DNA of 64,000 nt from Phytobacter ursingii (lineage in GTDB: Bacteria; Pseudomonadota; Gammaproteobacteria; Enterobacterales; Enterobacteriaceae): NCBI GenBank assembly GCA_901456055.1, contig CABDWT010000002.1:372001-436000 (forward strand), written 5' to 3'. The notes below the pieces were generated by a model. It did no database searches, was not told the DNA's origin, and saw nothing but the letters and a program-made list of their open reading frames with translations. Below, piece after piece: positions 11,843 to 20,590 of the stretch; the first letter of the stretch is position 1, and every line of letters starts with the position of its first letter. Position numbers and translations under genes: made by a program.

Positions 11843-13000
11843 CTAGCGCTGTTCGTCCAGTTGCAGCGCCACATACAGCAGCAGCCTGTCGTCAAAATTT
11901 CCCAAATCCAGCCCGGTGAGTTCAGAAATACGATTCAGCCGATATTCCAGCGTATTGCGATGAATAAACAACGCTTTTGACGTCGCCAACGGCTGAACAT
12001 TGTGGCGGAACCATGCGGAAAGCGTACGCCGCAACAGGCCGTTATTATCCATCGCTTTAAGGCGCTGCAGCGGGCGGGAAAGTTCATTCGCCTGCCAGCC
12101 ACCGCGTAAACTGTCGAGCAGGACCGGCAGCATCAAATCCTGGTAGAAATAGCTACGGCTTTCAGGCATGCGCTGTTTGCCCACCATCATAGTGGTGCGT
12201 GCAGTACGGTAGGAACGGGCGATACTGCCCGGCCCGGTAAAGTAGTTACCCAGCGCAACACGAAAACGCAACTGGCCGTTTTCTTTCATGCGCTGAATCA
12301 GTTGTTCAACGCGCTTACGGTGATCTTCCGCATCCCAGCGGCCAAACTGGTTCAGCGCTGGTTTGAGTACCACCATTTCGGTTAACGAGACAATCGCAAT
12401 AAGGTTGTTGCGCTCAGGTGTGGTCAGGGCATTTTGCAGTTGCTGGAGCTCGGCCATGGCGCTGTCCACGCCCAATTGCCCGCTATCGACTTCCACCACG
12501 GCAACCACACGCGGCTGATTTAAATCGATCCCCAAACGCTGCGCCCATTCGGTAAGTGCTGGCGTATGCTCTTCTGCCTGAATCAGGTTCATTACCAGCT
12601 CTTCACGCAGACGACTGTCCTGGGCCAGCAGGTGCATCAGGCGAGATTGTTCAAGCATCATTTCGGCAGTCATGCATACCAGCTCGCCGTATTTGCGCAA
12701 CGACTCGGGTTCCCCCGTCAGGCCAATAACGCCGACGATTTCACCTTCCAGACGCAACGGCAAATTAATGCCCTGACGGACCCCATGCAGGTGACGGGCC
12801 ACCGCATCATCAATATCCACCACGCGGCCCTGTGCCAGCACGAGTAACGCACCTTCGTGCAATTCCCCAACTCGCTCGCGATCGCCGCTACCAATAATGC
12901 GGCCACGAGCATCCATTACGTTAATGTTTGTATCGATAATGCGCATAGTGCGCGCCACGATATCCTGCGCCATTTTAGTATCAAGATGCCAGCCAGCCAT
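11843..13000 (-). CDS. cdaR: Carbohydrate diacid regulator
   Basis: Transcriptional activator of glucarate, galactarate and glycerate use (gud and gar operons) and of itself in E. coli. The 385-residue product starts at ATG 12998-13000 (MAGWHLDTKMAQDIV) behind a GGAGGG ribosome site, giving the exact E. coli length; 23 further in-frame codons upstream are unlikely to be translated. The N-terminal sugar-diacid-binding domain is about residues 5-135. A PucR-type helix-turn-helix ends the protein (ATSKALFIHRNTLEYRLNRI). Confidence 0.96.
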   Translation of the reverse strand: MAGWHLDTKMAQDIVARTMRIIDTNINVMDARGRIIGSGDRERVGELHEGALLVLAQGRVVDIDDAVARHLHGVRQGINLPLRLEGEIVGVIGLTGEPESLRKYGELVCMTAEMMLEQSRLMHLLAQDSRLREELVMNLIQAEEHTPALTEWAQRLGIDLNQPRVVAVVEVDSGQLGVDSAMAELQQLQNALTTPERNNLIAIVSLTEMVVLKPALNQFGRWDAEDHRKRVEQLIQRMKENGQLRFRVALGNYFTGPGSIARSYRTARTTMMVGKQRMPESRSYFYQDLMLPVLLDSLRGGWQANELSRPLQRLKAMDNNGLLRRTLSAWFRHNVQPLATSKALFIHRNTLEYRLNRISELTGLDLGNFDDRLLLYVALQLDEQR

Positions 13001-13162
13001 GTAACCCTCCCGTGAGCAGAGCACAAGCATATGGGAGAAAATTACGGTGTGCATTGTGCAAACGCACAAAGCAGGCGGCGGAAGTATGGAGTTGTGGAAG
13101 GCCTCACAAAATCTGAGGAGAGCACCCTCTTCCTCCGGATGGAAGAAGAGGGTTTATGCGGA

Positions 13163-14611
13163 TTACTGCATCAGCAGATAGATTGAAGTATCACCACGCT
13201 GAATATTCAAAGCCAGAACCGAAGGCTTGCTGTCGATGATTTTGCGCAACTCACCAAGGTTTTTCACCGGCTGCTGGTTAGCACCGACGATGATATCGCC
13301 TTTCTTGAGGCCAATGCGCGCAGCAGGCGTGTTAGGTTTCACCGTAGTAACAACCACACCCTCCTCTTTGCCATTGTTACTCATCTCTGCACCTTCGATA
13401 CCACTGAAGATATTCCCGGAATCAACCTGATTCTGGCTGCTCTGCTGCAGTTCGAGGCTCACGCTCACCGGTTTACCATCGCGCACCAGACCCAACTCTA
13501 CCTTACTGCCGATAGGCATAGAACCCACTTCCGCACGCAGCGCGGCGAAGCTGCTGATCGGTTTGCCATTCAGTGAAGTAATCACATCACCGGCTTTCAC
13601 ACCAGCTTTCGCAGCGGCAGAGTTCGGCATGACCTGGCTGACAAAGGCGCCACGCTGAGCGTCAACTTTCATCGCTTTCGCCAGCTCAGAGTTCAGTTCA
13701 GTACCCATGATGCCCAGTTCGCCGCGACGTACCTGACCATACTGCACCATCTGCGCCGTCAGGTTTTTCACCATATTGCTTGGGATCGCAAAGCCGATAC
13801 CGATGTTACCGCCATCCGGAGCAAGGATTGCGGTATTGATACCAATCAGTTCACCGTTCAGGTTAACCAGCGCACCGCCGGAGTTCCCCCGGTTGATCGC
13901 CGCATCGGTCTGGATAAAGTTTTCGTAGTTTTCCGCGTTCAGACCGCTACGCCCCAGCGCAGAGACGATACCCGAAGTCACGGTTTCCCCCAGGCCAAAC
14001 GGGTTACCGATGGCAACGGTATAATCCCCAACGCGCAGCGCGTCAGAGTCGGCAATTTTAATCGCCGTCAGGTTTTTCGGATCCTGAATTTGCACCAGTG
14101 CGATGTCAGAACGCGGGTCTTTACCAACGATTTTGGCATCGAATTTACGACCATCGCTCAACTGAACTTTGATGGAGGTTGCATTATCTACCACGTGGTT
14201 ATTTGTCACCACATAGCCTTTAGCCGCATCAATGATGACACCCGAGCCCAGGGCCATAAATTTCTGCTGCTGAGCGCCATCATTTCCCGGGCCGCCTTGC
14301 CCACCCGGCGCACCGCCGCCCTGACAGAAAGGCGAGCCCTGGAAGGGAGAACCATCCTGGCAGAACGGGGAATTATCACCGAAGAACTGCTGGAAGTTAC
14401 GCGGCATACGCGGCGTGTTGACCGTCGTGCTGCCTTCTACGTTGATGCTTACAACGGATGGCATGACCTGCTCAAGCATAGGCGCCAGGCTTGGCATCTG
14501 CTGCGAAGTCGATACCGATGACGCGGTTTCAGCAGCCATCACGGAAACAGGGGACAGCGCCAGGCCTAAAGCCAACGCCAGTGCACTCATTGCTAATGTC
14601 GTTTTTTTCAT
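13163..14611 (-). CDS. degP: Periplasmic serine protease/chaperone DegP (HtrA)
   Basis: Degrades or refolds misfolded envelope proteins in the periplasm. The 482-residue precursor starts at ATG 14609-14611 (MKKTTLAMSALALALGLALS), with a signal peptide cut after about Ala26. The trypsin-like domain shows His in TNNHVVDN, Asp in DPRSDIALVQ and Ser in GNSGGAL; two PDZ domains follow. The LA loop between the two cysteines and the protease core is longer than in E. coli (total 474), with extra Gly/Pro (SPFCQGGGAPGGQGGPGNDG). Transcription is from a sigma-E promoter. Confidence 0.97.
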   Translation of the reverse strand: MKKTTLAMSALALALGLALSPVSVMAAETASSVSTSQQMPSLAPMLEQVMPSVVSINVEGSTTVNTPRMPRNFQQFFGDNSPFCQDGSPFQGSPFCQGGGAPGGQGGPGNDGAQQQKFMALGSGVIIDAAKGYVVTNNHVVDNATSIKVQLSDGRKFDAKIVGKDPRSDIALVQIQDPKNLTAIKIADSDALRVGDYTVAIGNPFGLGETVTSGIVSALGRSGLNAENYENFIQTDAAINRGNSGGALVNLNGELIGINTAILAPDGGNIGIGFAIPSNMVKNLTAQMVQYGQVRRGELGIMGTELNSELAKAMKVDAQRGAFVSQVMPNSAAAKAGVKAGDVITSLNGKPISSFAALRAEVGSMPIGSKVELGLVRDGKPVSVSLELQQSSQNQVDSGNIFSGIEGAEMSNNGKEEGVVVTTVKPNTPAARIGLKKGDIIVGANQQPVKNLGELRKIIDSKPSVLALNIQRGDTSIYLLMQ

Positions 14612-14659
14612 GTCTCTCAATCTCTTTACTGGTAACGCAAACGGCTGTGTATGTATCAC

Positions 14660-14687
14660 TCAGAGTCGCTTTATAACGTGAAGTTCC
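14660..14687 (-). promoter_or_regulatory. Sigma-E promoter of degP
   Basis: Minus-strand GGAACTT (14681-14687), 16-bp spacer, TCTGA (14660-14664), matching the sigma-E consensus and the known E. coli degP promoter. A GTAAA half-site further upstream (14729-14733) could be part of a CpxR box, but no clear second half was seen. Confidence 0.88.
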
Positions 14688-14746
14688 GGGATTAAGTTTT
14701 TGGAAAAAGTAAAAATTTATTGTCCGTCTTTACAATTCCCAACCGA

Positions 14747-16261
14747 TTATTCGACAGCCATCAAGCGACGGTATTCATCCCATGCATATAAATCCGTCAT
14801 TCCGCTGATATAGTCCTGAATGAGTCGACAGCGATGGTAATATTCCATTATCGCGAAGTCGGCTCCTTCCGGGGACAATTTGCTCACGGCTTCAACGTAA
14901 GCCAGCCGATGACGCGTTGATAACTTCTGGAACAAGCGTGATTCAATAGGGAAACGTCGCACGCGATCTTTTTCCACCAGCTCTGAGAAATCCGCCAGCG
15001 ATAATTGCAGCAGTGGACGATAAATCTCAAGCAGCCCACTGATCACGCGGTATCCTTGTAACTCCAGTTGTTCAACATCGGGATGACTGAACACCTCCTT
15101 AATGGCGACATTTTTATAAAGTTCAAGGAGCTGACTATAATCACTGTCATCCTCCAGCAGTGCGTGATTGAATTCCCCGCTGAATATTTGCGGTAAGTTT
15201 TCAATAAATCGCTGCGCGGCATACGGTACAAGTTTATTTAATGTATTTACACGTAAGTACATAAAGAACTGATCTTCTGCGCTGCGGCTTAATGAATTTG
15301 CCCGGGATTTCTCCCAGGCGTTTTCCACTACCTGAGAGAATAATGAACCTTTACTGTGTTCACCCCAAGCGTCATAGAGATGCTGATAGAGTTGCTCTGC
15401 GGTAAAAATGCGCTTTTCCACCGCATCTTCAAGGTCAGCAACGCAATAAGAAATATCGTCTGCAGCTTCCATTATCCACGTCAGCGGGAAACGACTGTAA
15501 GTATCGAGATCAAGTTCTTTACGCAGCCGTGCAACATACGCCTCTTCGGAAAAATAAAAGCCCGGCTTTTTCATTAAATAGCTGTGGGAGGGTGGCGGCG
15601 GACCGTTCCACCAGGCAGGACGGGTATATTTCAGAATGCACCCCACCTGCGCCCAGGTCAGATTCATGCGCATCAGGGTGTGAACCAGGCGAATACCCTG
15701 CGCATTTCCTTCGAAATGGCTCAGATCCTGGCGCACTTTGCGACGTAGCGCGTTCAGCGTGTCCTCCCCCTCCCGCAGACGCAGCGCCACCACTTCGCAG
15801 CGATCGTCCGTCAGCGGCTGGCTGGCCGCATCCTCTGGTGCCAGGCGCTGGCGGAACCAGTCATTGATCGCCGCCTCGCCAAAATGACCAAACGGCGGAT
15901 TACCGATGTCGTGCATCAGACACGCCATCTCAACAATGCTTTCAAACGGCCCGGTAAGTTCATCCAGACCATAGGTTTCAAGCAGACGAAGCTCTTTCAG
16001 GCGGCTTAACACTTCTTTGGCGATGTAACGCCCAACCTGCTGTACTTCCAGCGAATGGGTCAATCGCGTGCGTACCGCCGCGTTGCGTTCCAGGGGAAAG
16101 ACCTGTGTTTTTTGCTGCAGACGACGAATCGCCGCTGAATTGATTATCCGACCCCGATCGCTTTCAAAAATGCGCAGGATTTCGCGCTCAGTTTTCACGC
16201 CTTGCGGCGAGCGGAAGCGACGATGCCAGTTTATTTTTTTGCGAAAATCGATCTCAGCCAT
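14747..16261 (-). CDS. dgt: Deoxyguanosinetriphosphate triphosphohydrolase
   Basis: Hydrolyses dGTP to deoxyguanosine and tripolyphosphate, lowering the dGTP pool. The 504-residue product (E. coli 505) starts at ATG 16259-16261 ([15 protein letters not shown]). Thirteen upstream in-frame codons match no homolog. The HD-domain metal site is visible as [12 protein letters not shown], then [16 protein letters not shown], and later [17 protein letters not shown]. It is divergent from mtnN and directly upstream of degP. Confidence 0.96.
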   Translation of the reverse strand: MAEIDFRKKINWHRRFRSPQGVKTEREILRIFESDRGRIINSAAIRRLQQKTQVFPLERNAAVRTRLTHSLEVQQVGRYIAKEVLSRLKELRLLETYGLDELTGPFESIVEMACLMHDIGNPPFGHFGEAAINDWFRQRLAPEDAASQPLTDDRCEVVALRLREGEDTLNALRRKVRQDLSHFEGNAQGIRLVHTLMRMNLTWAQVGCILKYTRPAWWNGPPPPSHSYLMKKPGFYFSEEAYVARLRKELDLDTYSRFPLTWIMEAADDISYCVADLEDAVEKRIFTAEQLYQHLYDAWGEHSKGSLFSQVVENAWEKSRANSLSRSAEDQFFMYLRVNTLNKLVPYAAQRFIENLPQIFSGEFNHALLEDDSDYSQLLELYKNVAIKEVFSHPDVEQLELQGYRVISGLLEIYRPLLQLSLADFSELVEKDRVRRFPIESRLFQKLSTRHRLAYVEAVSKLSPEGADFAIMEYYHRCRLIQDYISGMTDLYAWDEYRRLMAVE

Positions 16262-16368
16262 TTCCTCTCCTGTCAGCGAGGCGTCACGGATATCATGCAA
16301 TTGTGTATGCCATGATAGACTATGCCCTGAAAACGTAACCCTGTCTTATCACATTAGCGAGTATCTCC

Positions 16369-17067
16369 ATGAAAATTGGCATTATTGGTGCAATGGAAGA
16401 AGAAGTTACGCTGCTGCGTGACAAAATCGAAAATCGTCAGACGCTGACTATTGGCGGCTGTGAAATTTACACCGGTACGCTGAATGGTACAGAAGTCGCC
16501 CTGCTGAAATCTGGCATCGGCAAAGTGGCCGCCGCAATGGGCGCAACCCTGCTACTGGAACGCTGCAAGCCAGATGTGATTATCAATACAGGTTCCGCCG
16601 GTGGTCTGGCGTCAACGCTGAAAGTCGGCGATATCGTTGTTTCTGACGAAGCGCGCTATCACGACGCGGACGTCACTGCCTTTGGCTACGAATTCGGCCA
16701 GTTACCCGGCTGTCCGGCGGGCTTTAAAGCGGATGAAAAGCTGATTACGGCGGCAGAAAGCTGCATTAAACAGCTCAATCTGAATGCGGTTCGCGGTCTT
16801 ATCGTCAGCGGCGATGCCTTTATTAACGGCTCCGTAGGTCTGGCCAAAATTCGCCATAACTTCCCGCAGGCGGTAGCCGTCGAAATGGAAGCCACCGCCA
16901 TCGCGCATGTTTGCCATAACTTTGGCGTGCCGTTTGTGGTGGTGCGAGCGATCTCTGACGTAGCCGATCAGCAATCCCACCTGAGCTTTGATGAGTTCCT
17001 GGTGGTTGCCGCGAAACAGTCCAGCCTGATGGTTGAGACACTGGTGCAGAACCTGGCTCGTGGCTAA
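16369..17067 (+). CDS. mtnN: 5'-methylthioadenosine/S-adenosylhomocysteine nucleosidase
   Basis: Cleaves adenine from methylthioadenosine, S-adenosylhomocysteine and 5'-deoxyadenosine. It therefore removes the by-product of spermidine synthesis (speE/speD, this window) and feeds the autoinducer-2 pathway. The 232-residue product has Glu12 in GAMEEEV, the [13 protein letters not shown] purine/ribose site and catalytic Asp in [10 protein letters not shown]. It overlaps btuF by 8 bp. Confidence 0.98.
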   Translation: MKIGIIGAMEEEVTLLRDKIENRQTLTIGGCEIYTGTLNGTEVALLKSGIGKVAAAMGATLLLERCKPDVIINTGSAGGLASTLKVGDIVVSDEARYHDADVTAFGYEFGQLPGCPAGFKADEKLITAAESCIKQLNLNAVRGLIVSGDAFINGSVGLAKIRHNFPQAVAVEMEATAIAHVCHNFGVPFVVVRAISDVADQQSHLSFDEFLVVAAKQSSLMVETLVQNLARG

Positions 17068-17860
17068 ACATCTGTTCAGGGCGCTGGCCGCCCTGCTTAT
17101 TTTTGCTTCGACGTGGCTTAATGCCACGTCGCGCGTTATCTCCCTTTCTCCCGCGAATACGGAAATGGCCTTTGCTGCTGGCATCACGCCCGTGGGCGTC
17201 AGCAGCTATTCAGATTTTCCCCCTGAGGCGAAAAAAATCGAGCAAGTCGCCACCTGGCAAGGCTTAAACATCGAGCGGATTGTGGCGTTAAAACCCGACG
17301 TCGTCCTCGCCTGGCGCGGCGGCAATGCGGAACGTCAGGTTGATCAACTGGAACGGCTGGGTATCAAGGTGCTGTGGCTGGATGCTGTGACCATCGAACA
17401 GGTCGCGGAATCTCTGGCCGAACTCGCGCAATACAGCCCACACCCCAAACAAGCGCAGCAGGCATCAGCTGAGCTGCTTGCCCAGTACCACGCGCTGAAA
17501 AAACAGTATGCCGGGCAAAGTAAAAAACCCGTATTTTTGCAGTTTGGCGGGGAACCGCTTTTCACCAGCGGTAAAGGCTCGTTGCAAAATGAAGTGCTGG
17601 AACTTTGCGGCGGCGAAAATATCTTTGCCGCCAGCCGGGTTCCCTGGCCCCAGGTGAGCCGTGAGCAAGTGCTGGCGCGCGAACCCCATGCTATCGTGGT
17701 AGCAGGAGATGCGAGCGAAATTCCTAAAATCGAACAATTCTGGCGCAAACAGCTCGATATTCCCGTTATTCCGCTAACCAGCGACTGGTTTGAGCGCGCA
17801 GGTCCGCGTATTATCCTCGCCGCTCAACAACTCTGCCCTGCCCTGGCGCAGGTGAAATAA
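17060..17860 (+). CDS. btuF: Vitamin B12 (cobalamin) periplasmic binding protein
   Basis: Captures cobalamin in the periplasm and delivers it to BtuCD, which is not in the window. The product is 266 residues from GTG 17060 (encoded VAKHLFRAL), exactly the E. coli length and overlapping the mtnN stop. A start 27 bp earlier would lie deeper in mtnN. The signal peptide ends near LNATS. The class III binding fold is marked by [17 protein letters not shown] and the C-terminal [16 protein letters not shown] with the docking Glu/Arg region. Confidence 0.96.
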   Translation: MAKHLFRALAALLIFASTWLNATSRVISLSPANTEMAFAAGITPVGVSSYSDFPPEAKKIEQVATWQGLNIERIVALKPDVVLAWRGGNAERQVDQLERLGIKVLWLDAVTIEQVAESLAELAQYSPHPKQAQQASAELLAQYHALKKQYAGQSKKPVFLQFGGEPLFTSGKGSLQNEVLELCGGENIFAASRVPWPQVSREQVLAREPHAIVVAGDASEIPKIEQFWRKQLDIPVIPLTSDWFERAGPRIILAAQQLCPALAQVK

Positions 17861-17874
17861 CCGGGGATTGAACC

Positions 17875-18498
17875 ATGCTCGTCTACTGGCTGGATATTGT
17901 CGGTACCGCTGTTTTTGCCATCTCAGGTGTGCTGCTTGCCGGCAAACTCCGGATGGATCCTTTTGGTGTGCTGGTATTAGGCGTGGTGACCGCCGTCGGC
18001 GGCGGCACGATCCGCGATATGGCACTGGCCCACGGACCGGTATTCTGGGTGAAAGATCCCACCGATCTGGTCGTCGCCATGGTCACCTGTATGCTGACGA
18101 TTTTGCTGGTTCGCCAGCCAAGACGCCTGCCGAAGTGGGTGCTGCCAGTGCTGGACGCCGTCGGGCTGGCCGTGTTTGTTGGTATTGGGGTAAACAAAGC
18201 ATTTATGGCCGGTACCGGGCCGCTGGTCGCAACGGGTATGGGCGTGCTGACCGGGGTTGGCGGCGGGATCATTCGTGATGTGCTGGCACGCGAAGTACCG
18301 ATGATCCTGCGAACGGAAATCTACGCCACCGCCTGTATCATTGGCGGCATTGTGCATTCAACAGCGGCTTACGTTTTTGATGTACCGCTGGAAAATGCTG
18401 CGATGCTTGGGATGGTCGTTACACTAGGCATTCGCCTTGCCGCCATACGCTGGCATCTCAAACTGCCAACATTTGCGCTGGATGAGACTGGCAGATAG
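17875..18498 (+). CDS. yadS: TRIC-type channel family membrane protein YadS
   Basis: Seven predicted membrane segments. Two internal repeats carry the family glycine motif: TAVGGGTIRDM (about 42-52) and TGVGGGIIRDVLAREVP (about 125-141). This is the inverted-repeat pattern of prokaryotic TRIC (UPF0126) channels, which conduct monovalent cations. Length 207 as in E. coli; the physiological role is not settled. It follows btuF by 14 bp, so mtnN-btuF-yadS is probably one operon. Confidence 0.94.
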   Translation: MLVYWLDIVGTAVFAISGVLLAGKLRMDPFGVLVLGVVTAVGGGTIRDMALAHGPVFWVKDPTDLVVAMVTCMLTILLVRQPRRLPKWVLPVLDAVGLAVFVGIGVNKAFMAGTGPLVATGMGVLTGVGGGIIRDVLAREVPMILRTEIYATACIIGGIVHSTAAYVFDVPLENAAMLGMVVTLGIRLAAIRWHLKLPTFALDETGR

Positions 18499-18529
18499 CA
18501 AAAAGCCGTGTCAGTGACACGGCTTTTTT
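18499..18529. terminator. Bidirectional terminator yadS / erpA
   Basis: Perfect stem AAAAAGCCGTGTC/GACACGGCTTTTT between convergent yadS and erpA, A-run on one side and T-run on the other. Confidence 0.92.
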
Positions 18530-18547
18530 GTGGCATCCGAACAGGGC

Positions 18548-18892
18548 TCAGATGCTGAATGAGGATCCGCAACCGCAGGTGCTTGTCGCGTTCGGGTTGG
18601 TCACCACGAAACGGGAACCTTCCAGACCTTCGGTATAATCAACCGAACCACCCACCAGATATTGCAGGCTCATCGGGTCAACAACAAGGCCAACGCCCTG
18701 TTTCTCAATGGTCATATCGCCATCGTTGATCTGGTCGTCAAACGTGAAGCCATACTGGAAGCCACTGCAACCGCCGCCGGTAATGTAGACACGCAGTTTC
18801 AGGTTCGGATTGTCTTCATCCGCAATCAGGTTTTTAACTTTACTGGCTGCTGCGTCGGTAAACTGCAGCGGCAGCGCTACATCATCACTCAT
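18548..18892 (-). CDS. erpA: A-type iron-sulfur cluster carrier ErpA
   Basis: Delivers [4Fe-4S]/[2Fe-2S] clusters to essential targets such as IspG and IspH. The 114-residue product starts at ATG 18890-18892 ([10 protein letters not shown]), as in E. coli. The cluster cysteines are Cys42 ([11 protein letters not shown]), Cys106 and Cys108 ([11 protein letters not shown]). The upstream 11 in-frame codons are not conserved. In K-12 clcA lies between erpA and hemL; here only 193 bp separate the two starts. Confidence 0.97.
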   Translation of the reverse strand: MSDDVALPLQFTDAAASKVKNLIADEDNPNLKLRVYITGGGCSGFQYGFTFDDQINDGDMTIEKQGVGLVVDPMSLQYLVGGSVDYTEGLEGSRFVVTNPNATSTCGCGSSFSI

Positions 18893-19085
18893 TTTTCGCT
18901 CCCATTCATACTGCGATCTGGGCAAATAATAACCCGATCATTTTGGCTATTATCTATTACCCTGGTTATTCGTTCAAGTATTCTCCCCCTGGGGCGGCTA
19001 TCCTTTCCGTGCGCAATACTTTTATCCTCTTCCAGGAATCCCTTAGAATAAGCGCTATTGCTTTTAACAAACCAGGAACAATTTC

Positions 19086-20366
19086 ATGAGTAAGTCAGAA
19101 AACCTCTACAACGCCGCACGCGAACTTATCCCCGGCGGCGTTAACTCGCCGGTACGCGCCTTCACCGGCGTAGGAGGCACGCCGCTGTTTATTGAACGAG
19201 CTGACGGCGCTTACCTCTATGACGCCGACGGCAAAGCTTACATTGATTACGTCGGTTCCTGGGGTCCGATGGTACTGGGTCACAACCATCCGGCCATTCG
19301 TAATGCGGTGATTGAAGCCGCCCAGCGCGGCCTGAGCTTTGGCGCGCCGACCGAGATGGAAGTGAAAATGGCCGAGCTGGTGACCCAACTGGTACCGACC
19401 ATGGATATGGTGCGTATGGTGAACTCGGGTACAGAAGCCACCATGAGCGCGATTCGTCTCGCTCGCGGTTTTACCGGCCGCGATAAAATTATCAAATTTG
19501 AAGGCTGCTACCACGGTCACGCGGACTGCCTGCTGGTCAAAGCCGGCTCCGGCGCGCTGACGCTGGGCCAGCCAAACTCGCCGGGCGTGCCTGCGGATTT
19601 CGCCAGACATACCCTGACCTGCACCTATAACGATCTGTCGAGCGTCCGCGAAGCTTTCGAGCAATATCCGCACGATATCGCCTGTATCATCGTCGAGCCG
19701 GTCGCGGGCAACATGAACTGTATTCCGCCGAAAGATGACTTCCTGCCGGGGCTGCGCGCGCTCTGCGATGAGTTCGGCGCATTGCTGATTATCGACGAAG
19801 TCATGACTGGCTTTCGGGTCGCGCTGGCCGGTGCGCAATCTTACTATGACGTTACGCCGGACCTGACTTGCCTGGGTAAAATTATCGGCGGTGGGATGCC
19901 GGTGGGCGCATTTGGCGGCCGTCGCGATATCATGGAAGCCCTGGCGCCGACCGGCCCTGTCTATCAGGCGGGTACGCTTTCCGGTAACCCGATCGCCATG
20001 GCTGCGGGTTATGCCTGTCTGACCGAAGTGTCACAGGTGGGGGTACATGAAACGCTCAACGATCTGACGGCCTTGCTGGCAGATGGCCTGATTGATGCAG
20101 CGCGCGGCCAGGGTATTCCGCTGGTGGTCAACCACGTAGGCGGGATGTTCGGTCTGTTCTTCACCGATGCGCCGGAAGTCACCTGCTACCAGGATGTTGT
20201 GGCCTGCGATGCCGAACGTTTTAAACGCTTCTTCCACCTGATGCTTGAAGAGGGTGTCTATTTTGCACCCTCAGCCTTCGAAGCAGGCTTTATGTCCATT
20301 GCGCATAGCGAAGAAGATATCCGCAATACGGTTGATGCAGCACGCCGCGTGTTTGCGAAGCTGTAA
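19086..20366 (+). CDS. hemL: Glutamate-1-semialdehyde 2,1-aminomutase
   Basis: PLP enzyme converting glutamate-1-semialdehyde to 5-aminolevulinate, the haem and sirohaem precursor. The 426-residue product has the Schiff-base lysine at Lys265 ([10 protein letters not shown]), the cofactor Asp in [10 protein letters not shown] and the gating [15 protein letters not shown] segment. The same length as in E. coli. Divergent from erpA. Confidence 0.98.
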   Translation: MSKSENLYNAARELIPGGVNSPVRAFTGVGGTPLFIERADGAYLYDADGKAYIDYVGSWGPMVLGHNHPAIRNAVIEAAQRGLSFGAPTEMEVKMAELVTQLVPTMDMVRMVNSGTEATMSAIRLARGFTGRDKIIKFEGCYHGHADCLLVKAGSGALTLGQPNSPGVPADFARHTLTCTYNDLSSVREAFEQYPHDIACIIVEPVAGNMNCIPPKDDFLPGLRALCDEFGALLIIDEVMTGFRVALAGAQSYYDVTPDLTCLGKIIGGGMPVGAFGGRRDIMEALAPTGPVYQAGTLSGNPIAMAAGYACLTEVSQVGVHETLNDLTALLADGLIDAARGQGIPLVVNHVGGMFGLFFTDAPEVTCYQDVVACDAERFKRFFHLMLEEGVYFAPSAFEAGFMSIAHSEEDIRNTVDAARRVFAKL

Positions 20367-20378
20367 TCGCTGACGCTA

Positions 20379-20435
20379 CAGGTGTCGCCTTGCGCGGCAC
20401 CTGTGCGGGCTGATGCCCGCTCCTACGGGAGCGGG
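20379..20435. repeat. Two hairpins after hemL
   Basis: First hairpin CAGGTG...CACCTG with an internal CGC/GCG extension (20379-20403); second CCCGCTCC-TAC-GGGAGCGGG (20416-20435), followed by TGAAAAATT. These probably end hemL transcription without a strong T-run. The second resembles the window's REP-like palindromes in layout only. Confidence 0.6.
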
Positions 20436-20442
20436 TGAAAAA

Positions 20443-20590
20443 TTATCGACTCTGCTTTCTCAAACTCGTAGCCCTGATAAGGCGTTTGCGCCACCATCAG
20501 GGACATTCCCCGGTGTCGCTTCGCTAACCGGGGCTACATACAAACCGAACCCGCCCCTGGCTCTTCCGGCTTACCGACTCTGCTTTCTCA
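20443..20590. repeat. 20-bp direct repeat of the fhuB 3' end flanking a BIME
   Basis: The 20 bp at 20443-20462 and 20571-20590 match at 19 positions. The right copy is the end of fhuB, covering its last codons (encoding LRKQSR) and stop. The left copy is the same sequence outside the gene, 128 bp away. The two flank the REP pair at 20468-20536. Confidence 0.85.
20468..20536. repeat. BIME: two REP elements in opposite orientation
   Basis: First REP starts GTAGCCCTGATAAGGCGTTT and closes with CACCATCAGGG. The second, CCCCGGTGTCGC...ACCGGGGCTAC, ends with the reverse of the GTAG head. Head-to-head REPs after convergent hemL and fhuB are the usual place for such elements in enterobacteria, where they stabilise mRNA 3' ends or bind gyrase and IHF. 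Confidence 0.8.
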
